Shown here piece after piece: positions 1 to 6,374 of a stretch of DNA of 19,609 nt. The stretch's first letter is position 1. Each line of letters starts with the position of its first letter. The notes under the pieces were generated by a model, which did not search any database, was not told where the DNA came from, and saw only the letters and a program-made list of their open reading frames with translations. The translations under genes and the position numbers were made by a program. Source of the DNA: PALSA-607 sp036509315 (GTDB lineage Bacteria; Actinomycetota; Actinomycetes; Acidothermales; Acidothermaceae); NCBI GenBank assembly GCA_036509315.1, contig DATCFU010000241.1, positions 1 to 19,609 of the forward strand, given 5' to 3'.

Positions 1-1268
1 TAATGCGCGTCTTCAATCACTAAGACGACGGTGTCGCCGTCCTGGCTAATTCGCTCAAGAAATGCGGTCCACGCAGCAAAAAGGTCCTCACGCGCGAACC
101 CGCCGGCCTGACCCCCGCTGATCAGCGCAGCTAGCCGTGGCCGCAGCCAGTCACGCTCTTCCAACCGCGGAACAAACTCCGCGAGACTCGCTTCCAACCC
201 GGCCGCGACAGCATCGCCGGCGTCTGACTCGGTGAGGCCAAGACGTGGCCGCAGCGCCTCCGCCAACGCCCAGAACGCGACGCCGTCGCCGTACGACAGA
301 CAGCGACCGCGGTGCCAACGCGTAATGGCCTTGAGACCGTCGACGTATTTCTCGAACTCCCACGCGAGCCGGGACTTACCGACTCCCGGCTCGCCATCGA
401 GCACAACCAGGCGGGGTCGCTGGGATTCGTGCGTTGCGTGGAACAACTCCTTGATCAGGCGGACCTCGCGTTCGCGGCCGACGAGCGGCGCCTCGAGTCC
501 GTCAACCCGCTGGCCGCCACCCAGATCGGCGACGACCGCGCGAGCCTGCCAGAGCCGCGCCGGCTCCGCCTTGCCCTTTAACCAGTGCTCACCAACGTCC
601 ATGTACGAGACGGAGGCGGCGGTGAGCGCACGCGTCGTGTCGTCGACCCATACCGATCCGGGTTCCGCGACCGACTGCACACGCGACGCGGTGTTGACTG
701 CGTCACCTGCGACCATGCCTTCGGACGTTGCGCCGACGGTGACCGCCACCTCACCAGTGACGACCCCGACCCGCATCGCGAGGCCGGGCACACCGACGCG
801 CTCGCCGAGTGCCTTCGTCGATTCGACGAGCTCGAGGCCCGCGCGTACCGCCCGCTCGGCGTCGTCCTCGTGCGACAGCGGCACGCCCCAGACCGCCATC
901 ACTGCATCACCGATGAACTTCTCGACGATGCCGCCGTAGCGGCCGATGATTGTGCGGCACTCGCCGAAGTAACGCGACAACAACTCGCGAACATCCTCCG
1001 CGTCGCGCGATTCCGACAGCGGGGTGAAGCCGGCCAGATCTCCGAAGAGCACGGACGTCACACGACGCTCGGCGATGGTGCTCACATTGCGAGGCGGGCC
1101 GGGCGCTCCCGGCTTGAGCGTCGCACCGCAGTTGCCGCAGAAGCGGCCACCCTCGTCGGCGGCCCCGCATGATGGACACGACCGAACGGACGCCATCGAG
1201 CCGCCGCACTCGCGGCAGAACTTCAGGTCACTCGGCATCTCGGCGCCGCAGTGCTGGCAGGTCGTCAC
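1..1268 (-). CDS. Class III adenylate/guanylate cyclase with zinc ribbons and AAA ATPase domain (3' end cut by window edge)
   Basis: Reading leftwards from a GTG at 1268, an open frame of 422 codons runs off the window. Residues 4-21 and 31-47 are two CxxC zinc ribbons. Residues 68-240 form a class III nucleotidyl cyclase domain: metal-binding D77 (FGDLAGF) and D121 (FIGDAV), K117 and D189 at the base-specificity positions, and N192/R196 in VNTASR at the transition-state positions. All catalytic residues are present, and the K/D pair favours ATP, so cAMP is the likely product. Residues 262-422 start an AAA-type ATPase with Walker A GEPGVGKS (292-299) and Walker B VVLVIED (414-420). Family members usually continue into a long TPR-like region, here missing only because the window ends. 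The start is supported by GAGGAGG at 1279-1285, 10 bases upstream. The protein is probably cytoplasmic. It lies 75 bases after hipA on the same strand and may share its transcript. Its signal and downstream target cannot be inferred. Confidence 0.93.
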   Translation of the reverse strand, partial: MTTCQHCGAEMPSDLKFCRECGGSMASVRSCPSCGAADEGGRFCGNCGATLKPGAPGPPRNVSTIAERRVTSVLFGDLAGFTPLSESRDAEDVRELLSRYFGECRTIIGRYGGIVEKFIGDAVMAVWGVPLSHEDDAERAVRAGLELVESTKALGERVGVPGLAMRVGVVTGEVAVTVGATSEGMVAGDAVNTASRVQSVAEPGSVWVDDTTRALTAASVSYMDVGEHWLKGKAEPARLWQARAVVADLGGGQRVDGLEAPLVGREREVRLIKELFHATHESQRPRLVVLDGEPGVGKSRLAWEFEKYVDGLKAITRWHRGRCLSYGDGVAFWALAEALRPRLGLTESDAGDAVAAGLEASLAEFVPRLEERDWLRPRLAALISGGQAGGFAREDLFAAWTAFLERISQDGDTVVLVIEDAH

Positions 1269-1343
1269 ACCCCCACTGCCTCCTCGCACACGCGGTCTAC
1301 AGCGAGAATAGGTACTTCAGGCGGCCGCGTCGACAGCCGCGTT

Positions 1344-2558
1344 CTACTCAGGAATCCAGAACGCGTCAGCGAAGAGTTCGAGATCCTTGGCGCCCACGCG
1401 GTTCGCGGAAGCCACCTCGCGCCAGCGTGACACGGCAGCAGTGACCTCATCCAGGATCTGACGTTCTTTCACAGGGGCGAGGTCGAAGTCCTTCGCGTAC
1501 TCGTGGAGCGCAGCCCACGCGGCCTCACGGTCGTAGGCACCTCCGATGCCGGTCTGCCTCGGCGTGCCCGTATCAGGATTCGGGTTGAGATCGAACGCCG
1601 GCGAGAGTCGCCATCCGCCTGACTCGTGCAGAAATCCGTGGTTGCGCAAGTGATCGTCGGTGTTGTTGACAAGTATCGAAAATGCGACGCGCCGCCACAG
1701 TTCGTTTAGGTCGGCGCGAGTGGCTGCGCTGACTTCGGGGAGCGCCTCGGCAACCTCTGCGTAGTCATGGCTGTCCCCGTCACGTGCGCTCAGCAGCGTC
1801 ATCGCACTCACGTAGGGCACTCTTGCGAGTTGGCGCCGATCGAAGCGGTCCAGCAGCAAAACGGAATGGTCGTCGACCTGTGCCAGCTGGGTCGCGGGTA
1901 CCCGGATGCCAGCCAAAGAGGCGAGATCGAGCGCGGTCTTCTCCCATGCCATCACGTCCCACTCGTCGTCTGGGTGCGGGAACTTCGCGATGAGCAACTG
2001 CTCGCCGTCGCGGACGGAAGCCTTCGGCCGCGCACCACCCAACGATCCGCTGCCAGCGTCGAGCAACTCCTTGATGGCGCCAAAGTCGTCGCCGAGACTC
2101 ACCGCTTCGGCCGCGTGCAGAAGACGCGGCAGCTCGATGAGCTTGGGCACGTCGGTGCCCTCACCTAGGAACGCACCGTCTTCTACAGCGCGGAACCGCA
2201 ACGCGCCCTGTCGGGTGAAGTCGGAGACACCGATGAGGAAGTCCGGGTCGGTGAGGGTCGACGCCCTTCGTCCCTCGGCGAGGGCGGCCTCGCGACGCTC
2301 CTTGGTGACCAGGTTTCGGCCCCAGCGATCAGATGCGCAGTCCTGCAGCGCGCCTGGCATCCTGATCGCGTTCTGCGCCCCGGTGTGCAGCCCTCGCTCG
2401 GGGTCGATGGCGAACGCACCGCCCCATGCCAGGTAGCCGGTGTCGTAACGGAACGTCGAGGACACAAGTTTGCCACCCTTGGCGGCGAAGAAGATTTCCC
2501 CAGTGAGGCGCGCGCCACCTGGCGATGAGCCGAGGTAGACGAACAGATGGTCGATCAC
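1344..2558 (-). CDS. hipA: HipA-family serine/threonine kinase toxin
   Basis: This 404-residue protein has the length and layout of HipA kinases, the toxin half of HipBA modules, which phosphorylate a cellular target (GltX in E. coli) to stop growth. The N-terminal subdomain (about 1-110) is followed by the glycine-rich SLGGARPK segment (172-179), corresponding to the regulatory or ATP-loop region, and by LLIAKFP (188-194). The catalytic loop NTDDHLRNHGF (299-309) supplies the putative catalytic D301 and N306, and AFDLN (321-325) supplies the metal-binding D323. No truncation or missing key residue is seen, so it should be active. The ATG overlaps the hipB stop by four bases (ATGA), the usual antitoxin-first arrangement with translational coupling. 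The target is unknown; the SLGGARPK form is common among HipA-like proteins outside Enterobacteria, so it should not be assumed to be GltX. Confidence 0.95.
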   Translation of the reverse strand: MIDHLFVYLGSSPGGARLTGEIFFAAKGGKLVSSTFRYDTGYLAWGGAFAIDPERGLHTGAQNAIRMPGALQDCASDRWGRNLVTKERREAALAEGRRASTLTDPDFLIGVSDFTRQGALRFRAVEDGAFLGEGTDVPKLIELPRLLHAAEAVSLGDDFGAIKELLDAGSGSLGGARPKASVRDGEQLLIAKFPHPDDEWDVMAWEKTALDLASLAGIRVPATQLAQVDDHSVLLLDRFDRRQLARVPYVSAMTLLSARDGDSHDYAEVAEALPEVSAATRADLNELWRRVAFSILVNNTDDHLRNHGFLHESGGWRLSPAFDLNPNPDTGTPRQTGIGGAYDREAAWAALHEYAKDFDLAPVKERQILDEVTAAVSRWREVASANRVGAKDLELFADAFWIPE

Positions 2559-2863
2559 GACCGGGCGCTCCTTACGCGCTGAGGAGCATTCTCAGCAGAC
2601 CGAATGCGGCCCAGATCTGTTTCATAGGGGTCGGTCGCCTGCACCACAGCATCAAGCTGTCCGAGGGCACGGAGCACCTCGAGAAGTACCCCGAGACCTA
2701 CACCGAGGTCACCACGCTCAAGCTTGTAAATCGTGGGACGACTGACGCCAGCCCGCTCAGCAAGCTGCTCTCCAGTCAAGTTCTGTAGCTTCCGCCAGGT
2801 AGCGACGTTCTGGCCGACCTGACGCGCGGCGCGTATCGTCCGGGCCGAAGATCGACCAGCCAT
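2555..2863 (-). CDS. hipB: HipB-like antitoxin, XRE-family HTH regulator
   Basis: From ATG 2863 this is a 102-residue protein with an XRE/Cro helix-turn-helix at about residues 16-70. The core reads LTGEQLAERAGVSRPTIYKLE, with the recognition helix around SRPTIYKLE. It should bind and neutralise HipA and repress its own operon. A start at 2902 would add 13 residues, but it would sit inside the operator palindrome and lacks a ribosome site. ATG 2863 has GGAG at 2870-2873, six bases upstream, and is chosen. It is followed by hipA with a four-base overlap. The last 20 residues after the HTH are basic and probably disordered. The name rests on the HTH fold and the neighbour, not on close similarity to E. 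coli HipB. Confidence 0.9.
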   Translation of the reverse strand: MAGRSSARTIRAARQVGQNVATWRKLQNLTGEQLAERAGVSRPTIYKLERGDLGVGLGVLLEVLRALGQLDAVVQATDPYETDLGRIRSAENAPQRVRSARS

Positions 2864-2869
2864 TGCGAG

Positions 2870-2873
2870 CTCC
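2870..2873 (-). promoter_or_regulatory. Ribosome binding site deciding the hipB start
   Basis: GGAG on the minus strand lies six bases before ATG 2863. It favours this start over the longer frame from 2902, whose first codons lie in the operator. Confidence 0.7.
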
Positions 2874-2927
2874 AAATGTAAAGTATGCTTATCAGTATGC
2901 ACCTTAGTGATAAGTATGTTTACATTT
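2874..2927. promoter_or_regulatory. hipBA operator: large interrupted palindrome
   Basis: The left arm, 2874-2894, and the right arm, 2908-2927, match as inverted repeats at 18 of 20 positions with one single-base gap, separated by 13 bases. The outer halves are AAATGTAAA/TTTACATTT and the inner halves TTATCA/TGATAA. The hexamer AGTATG occurs at 2882, 2894 and 2913, so several protein dimers could bind in phase. The block is strikingly AT-rich against its surroundings and ends at the hipB ribosome site. HipB-type regulators bind palindromes upstream of their own operons, so autorepression is the natural reading. Binding itself is inferred. Confidence 0.85.
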
Positions 2928-2940
2928 CCGCTTCGGTCAA
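2913..2940 (-). promoter_or_regulatory. Candidate hipBA promoter
   Basis: On the minus strand TTGACC (2940-2935) and CATACT (2918-2913) are spaced by 16 bases, resembling a housekeeping-sigma promoter. The -10 lies in the right arm of the palindrome, so a bound repressor would block it. The promoter lies between the proB stop (2965) and hipB, giving the module its own transcription start. I saw no clear terminator after proB. Confidence 0.55.
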
Positions 2941-2964
2941 GGACGGTTTGGGAACCCGGTGTAC

Positions 2965-4110
2965 TCAGCGACTCGTGAGCAGGACCAGGTCGTCGCGATG
3001 GACGACTTCGCGTTCGTACGCCGTCCCGAGCTCGGCAGCCAGGTCGCGTGTCGAACGGCCGAGCAAGCCTGGCAACTCGGTCGCGTCATAGTTCACGAGG
3101 CCGCGTGCAACGGCACGGCCCGATTCATCGACCAGGTCGACCGGGTCGCCGGCTGCGAACTCCCCTTCGACCTTGGTGATACCTGCCGGCAACAGCGACA
3201 GCCGCCGGTCGACGACGGCCGCAACCGCGCCAGGGTCGAGCACCAGCCGACCGCGCGGCGTCGTCGCATGAGCGAGCCAGAGCAACCGGCTCGCCACTCG
3301 CACGCCAGTTGGATGAAACAGGGTGCCGGTGTGCCTTCCCGCGAGAGCGTCGACGACAGCAGCGGCCGAGGCGACGACGACCGGGATGCCGGCCGACGTC
3401 GCCAGCCGGGCAGCCTCAACCTTCGTGATCATGCCCCCGGAGCCGATGCCGACGCGCCCGACGCCCCCGAGGTCGACGCCTGCGAGATCGGCTTCCCCAT
3501 GAACGTCGTCGAGGCGCACTGACCCCGGCCGTCCGGGCGGCGCGGTGTACAACGCGTCGACGTCCGAGAGCAGCACCAGCAAGTCGGCGCGAATGAGGTG
3601 GGCGACGAGAGCGGCCAGCCGGTCATTGTCGCCGTACCGGATCTCATCGGTCACCACCGTGTCGTTCTCGTTGACGACGGGGACGACGCGAAGCTCGAGC
3701 AGGCGCGTCAGTGTCCGCTCGGCGTTGAGGTAGTGCACGCGGCGGACCATGTCGTCGGAGGTCAGCAGCACCTGCCCGACGCGAACATCGTGCAGCCCGA
3801 AGGCGCGCGCGTATGACTCCACGAGCAGGCCTTGCCCGACGCTGGCAGCAGCCTGCTGGGTAGCGAGATCGCGCGGTCGCGCGGTGAGTCCGAGGGGCCG
3901 CAGACCGGCGGCGATGGCTCCCGACGACACCAGTACACACGCCGTCCCCTGACCGAGGCGGCCGACGAGTGCAGACGCGAGCGCGTCGATGTTCGCCTGG
4001 TCGAGACCGCCCTCAGGACGGGTCAGTGACGACGACCCGATCTTGACGACGATCCTGCGGGCGGCGGCAACGAGCGGCCGGATAACGCCGTCGAAATCTC
4101 GTGACGTCAC
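2965..4110 (-). CDS. proB: Glutamate 5-kinase with PUA domain
   Basis: ProB phosphorylates glutamate with ATP to gamma-glutamyl phosphate, the first step of proline synthesis in the cytoplasm. The 381-residue product has the amino-acid kinase domain (about 18-265) with KIGSSSLT (23-30), SSGAIAAG (62-69), PVVNENDTV (144-152), YGDNDRLAA (159-167) and GSGGMITK (223-230). A C-terminal PUA domain follows (about 284-370). Length is normal for the family. The frame opens upstream to 4284, but that would overlap obgE by about 150 bases. GTG 4110 is the only usable start codon between the obgE stop and the kinase core, and lies 22 bases after obgE. The Shine-Dalgarno match is weak, so it probably depends on transcription and translation from obgE. 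The usual partner proA does not follow. Confidence 0.95.
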   Translation of the reverse strand: MTSRDFDGVIRPLVAAARRIVVKIGSSSLTRPEGGLDQANIDALASALVGRLGQGTACVLVSSGAIAAGLRPLGLTARPRDLATQQAAASVGQGLLVESYARAFGLHDVRVGQVLLTSDDMVRRVHYLNAERTLTRLLELRVVPVVNENDTVVTDEIRYGDNDRLAALVAHLIRADLLVLLSDVDALYTAPPGRPGSVRLDDVHGEADLAGVDLGGVGRVGIGSGGMITKVEAARLATSAGIPVVVASAAAVVDALAGRHTGTLFHPTGVRVASRLLWLAHATTPRGRLVLDPGAVAAVVDRRLSLLPAGITKVEGEFAAGDPVDLVDESGRAVARGLVNYDATELPGLLGRSTRDLAAELGTAYEREVVHRDDLVLLTSR

Positions 4111-4132
4111 TGTCTTACCTGAACCACTGACG

Positions 4133-5497
4133 TCACCGACCGTCGAGGCGGGCGTCGGTTCCGCGAGGTCCGATCCGGTGCTCAGATCCGGAGAGCATCC
4201 CGGGCTCCCAGTCGAACGCGACATCGCCGATGATGACCTCGGCACCCTCTTCGGCGCCGGCCTTCGCAAGTTCCGCCTCGACACCGAGCCGGTTCAGGCG
4301 GTCTGCCAGATACCCGACGGCTTCGTCGTTGGTGAAGTCGGTCTGCTTGATCCAGCGCTCCGGGCGATCGCCCTTCACCACGAAACTCGTGCCGACTTTG
4401 GTCACGGTGAATCCGCTGTCGTCGACGGCGCGCGGCTTAAGGACGATGCGCGTCGCCTCGTCGGCGGGGCGCGCAGCTCGAGCCTGTTCGACGAGTTCGG
4501 CCATGGCGAACGAAAGCTCGCGAAGACCTTCGCGGGTGGCCGCCGAGACGATGATGACCTTGACACCGCGCTCCTCGATCTCGCTGCGAACCATCTCGGC
4601 AAGATCGCGCGCGTCGGGCACATCGACCTTGTTCAACACCACCAAACGCGGCCGCTCGTTCAACGGGACGCCGCCGAGATCGGTCTCGTCATACGCAGCA
4701 AGTTCGGCCTCGATTGCCTCGAGGTCGCTGACCGGATCGCGGTCGGGCTCCATCGTGGCGCAGTCGATGACGTGCACCAGCGCTGTGCAGCGCTCGACGT
4801 GTCGCAAGAACTCAAGACCCAGGCCGCGCCCTTCACTCGCGCCGCGAACAAGTCCGGGAACGTCGGCCACGGTGAACCGCGACTCCCCCGCCTGAACGAC
4901 GCCGAGGTTCGGGACCAGCGTGGTGAACGGGTAGTCGGCGATCTTCGGCCGAGCTGCCGACATCGCCGCGACCAGCGACGACTTGCCGGCGTTCGGGTAG
5001 CCGACAAGTGCAACATCGGCGACGGTCTTCAGTTCAAGAACGACATCCTGGACGGCGCCTGGCTCGCCGAGCAGGGCGAAGCCGGGGGCCTTCCGACGCG
5101 GCGACGCGAGCGCAGCGTTGCCCAGACCGCCCCGGCCGCCCTGCGCCACGATGTAGGTCGATCCCGCACCTACAAGGTCGGCCAGCACGACGCCGTCTTC
5201 GGTCTTGACGACCGTGCCGTCAGGGACGGGCAGGATCATGTCCTCACCGTTGGCGCCGTCGCGATTGCTGCCTTGGCCAGGCTTGCCGGACGTGGCACGA
5301 CGATGCGGGGCGTGGTGGAACGCGAGCAGGGTGGTCGTATCGGGATCGACGATCAGAGCGACGTTTCCGCCGCGACCGCCATTACCGCCGTCCGGCCCTC
5401 CTAGGGGCTTGTACTTCTCGCGGTGGATCGACGCGCAGCCGTGGCCGCCGTTGCCGGCGCTGGCGTGCAGGATGACACGGTCGACGAACGTCGGCAT
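4133..5497 (-). CDS. obgE: Obg family GTPase (CgtA)
   Basis: Obg is an essential GTPase acting in large-subunit ribosome maturation and stress signalling. The 454-residue protein shows all three parts. The glycine-rich Obg fold covers about 1-158. The G domain has G1 GYPNAGKS (166-173), G2 around T193 in YPFTTL, G3 DVPG (212-215), G4 NKVD (289-292) and G5 SAA (318-320). An OCT domain follows at about 350-432. The last 20 residues are a short polar tail. ATG 5497 is chosen over the longer frame from 5587 because AGGAGG lies just upstream at 5503-5508 and the Obg fold begins directly at residue 3. It follows rpmA at a distance of 101 bases containing a strong hairpin, and precedes proB by 22 bases, the standard bacterial rplU-rpmA-obg arrangement. 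Confidence 0.98.
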   Translation of the reverse strand: MPTFVDRVILHASAGNGGHGCASIHREKYKPLGGPDGGNGGRGGNVALIVDPDTTTLLAFHHAPHRRATSGKPGQGSNRDGANGEDMILPVPDGTVVKTEDGVVLADLVGAGSTYIVAQGGRGGLGNAALASPRRKAPGFALLGEPGAVQDVVLELKTVADVALVGYPNAGKSSLVAAMSAARPKIADYPFTTLVPNLGVVQAGESRFTVADVPGLVRGASEGRGLGLEFLRHVERCTALVHVIDCATMEPDRDPVSDLEAIEAELAAYDETDLGGVPLNERPRLVVLNKVDVPDARDLAEMVRSEIEERGVKVIIVSAATREGLRELSFAMAELVEQARAARPADEATRIVLKPRAVDDSGFTVTKVGTSFVVKGDRPERWIKQTDFTNDEAVGYLADRLNRLGVEAELAKAGAEEGAEVIIGDVAFDWEPGMLSGSEHRIGPRGTDARLDGR

Positions 5498-5502
5498 CGT
5501 GC

Positions 5503-5508
5503 CCTCCT
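5503..5508 (-). promoter_or_regulatory. Strong ribosome binding site deciding the obgE start
   Basis: AGGAGG on the minus strand is five bases before ATG 5497. It is near-perfect, and rules out the upstream extension to 5587. Confidence 0.85.
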
Positions 5509-5538
5509 GTCCGTTAACCAAACACCGCGAGAAACAAG

Positions 5539-5570
5539 ACGAGGGCGGACCGGAACCGGTTCGCCCTCGT
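5539..5570 (-). terminator. Hairpin between rpmA and obgE: attenuator or leaky terminator
   Basis: Arms 5558-5570 and 5539-5551 pair over nine perfect base pairs plus three more after one mismatch, with a six-base loop. In the direction of transcription it is followed by CTTGTTT, a short T-rich run. It stands between rpmA and obgE, genes expected to be co-transcribed, so it may reduce rather than end transcription and so make less obgE-proB than ribosomal protein message. It could also be an RNA processing site. Confidence 0.6.
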
Positions 5571-5598
5571 GTATTGCTGCCGTGCAATGACCGGGGGT

Positions 5599-5853
5599 TT
5601 AGGTCCCCGGGACGATGTTGACCACGCGCCGGCCGCGCGCAGTGCCGAACTCGACCCGACCCGCCGCCAGGGCGAACAGCGTGTCGTCCTTGCCGCGTCC
5701 GACGTTGAGGCCGGGGTGGTGGTGGGTGCCGCGCTGGCGAATGAGGATCTCGCCGGCGTTGACGAGCTGGCCGCCGTAGCGCTTCACGCCGAGGAACTGG
5801 GCATTGGAGTCGCGGCCGTTGCGGCTGGACGATGCGCCCTTCTTGTGAGCCAT
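5599..5853 (-). CDS. rpmA: 50S ribosomal protein L27
   Basis: The 84-residue product has the L27 signature: N-terminal MAHKKGASSSRNGRDS, which reaches towards the peptidyl transferase centre, then GVKRYGGQ and the RQRGTHHHPG segment. There is no cleavable N-terminal extension of the kind seen in Firmicutes, so the protein begins directly at MAHKKG. The ATG at 5853 is nine bases after rplU. The Shine-Dalgarno is only a weak GTAGG, so coupling to rplU translation is likely. Length is ordinary for the family. Confidence 0.98.
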   Translation of the reverse strand: MAHKKGASSSRNGRDSNAQFLGVKRYGGQLVNAGEILIRQRGTHHHPGLNVGRGKDDTLFALAAGRVEFGTARGRRVVNIVPGT

Positions 5854-5862
5854 GTCAGCAGC

Positions 5863-6177
5863 CTACTTTCCGGTCTCGATGCCGGTGACCTTCAACTGGC
5901 TGTGGCGCTGACGATGGCCCTGCCGCTTGCGGTAACCGGTCTTGTTCTTGTACTTGAGGATGTGGATCTTGGGGCCCTTGGTGTGGTCGACGACCTCAGC
6001 AGTGACCGTCACGTTGCCCAAGGCCTTCGCGTCACTGGTCACCGCGTCACCGTCAACGAGGAGGAGCGCCGCCAGGGTGACTGAGCTGCCGGGCTCGCCA
6101 ACGACCCGGTCGACCTCGACGACGTCGCCGACGGACACCTTGTGCTGCCTGCCGCCGCTGCGAACGATCGCGTACAC
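5863..6177 (-). CDS. rplU: 50S ribosomal protein L21
   Basis: This 104-residue protein matches bacterial L21, a large-subunit protein contacting 23S rRNA. It opens with YAIVRSGGRQHKV, and its C-terminal half holds the KYKNKTGYRKRQGHRQ basic block that binds rRNA. The start is GTG 6177, with AGGAG at 6185-6189. It is the first gene of the rplU-rpmA-obgE-proB unit and has a promoter and leader of its own upstream. Length and sequence are normal. Confidence 0.98.
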   Translation of the reverse strand: MYAIVRSGGRQHKVSVGDVVEVDRVVGEPGSSVTLAALLLVDGDAVTSDAKALGNVTVTAEVVDHTKGPKIHILKYKNKTGYRKRQGHRQRHSQLKVTGIETGK

Positions 6178-6256
6178 CGCGAAACTCCTACCTGTTCGGA
6201 CCTACGACTCGGACTCACCGCGGACACGCGACACCGACAACGGACACGCAGCGATG

Positions 6257-6275
6257 GGCGCATTTGAATGGCGCC
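6257..6275 (-). other. Hairpin at the predicted 5' end of the rplU leader
   Basis: On the minus strand GGCG(C)CAT and ATGCGCC pair over seven base pairs with one bulged C and a TCAA loop. The predicted transcription start is near 6277, so the hairpin would begin two bases into the message. It could protect the message from 5' decay or take part in regulation. The rest of the roughly 100-base leader holds two copies of the nonamer CGGACACGC (plus strand, 6221-6229 and 6241-6249), exactly 20 bases apart. Confidence 0.45.
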
Positions 6276-6283
6276 GACCCCCA

Positions 6284-6313
6284 AGAGTACGGACCAGCGC
6301 GCCGGGGGGTCAA
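6284..6313 (-). promoter_or_regulatory. rplU operon promoter
   Basis: TTGACC (6313-6308) and TACTCT (6289-6284) on the minus strand are spaced by 18 bases, close to the actinobacterial housekeeping consensus. The start of transcription would fall near 6277, giving a leader of about 100 bases before the rplU GTG. It drives rplU-rpmA and probably obgE-proB. Confidence 0.7.
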
Positions 6314-6333
6314 ACCGGGCCCCATTGGCGGGC

Positions 6334-6351
6334 AATTGACAGGGAATTGAC
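6334..6351 (+). repeat. AATTGAC direct repeat upstream of the lipoprotein gene
   Basis: AATTGAC occurs at 6334-6340 and 6345-6351, one helical turn (11 bases) apart, 24 bases before the lipoprotein ATG. Each copy contains a -35-like TTGAC. No convincing -10 lies at the right distance from either, so it may be a regulator site or part of a non-standard promoter. The lipoprotein start also lacks a clear Shine-Dalgarno. Confidence 0.45.
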
Positions 6352-6374
6352 GCGGACTCGGCGAAGATGGCGGG

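Noticed and set aside
2864..2902. 13-codon extension of hipB
   Set aside because: Its coding would occupy the operator palindrome and it has no ribosome site, whereas ATG 2863 has GGAG.
4111..4284. 58-codon upstream extension of proB
   Set aside because: It would overlap obgE by about 150 bases, is Ser/Pro/Arg-rich and unlike any ProB N-terminus.
3989..5404. 471-codon plus-strand open frame
   Set aside because: It lies opposite obgE and proB, has no recognisable domain, and is a high-GC shadow frame.
5498..5587. 30-codon upstream extension of obgE
   Set aside because: The Shine-Dalgarno at 5503-5508 and the Obg fold both fix the start at 5497; the extension crosses the hairpin.
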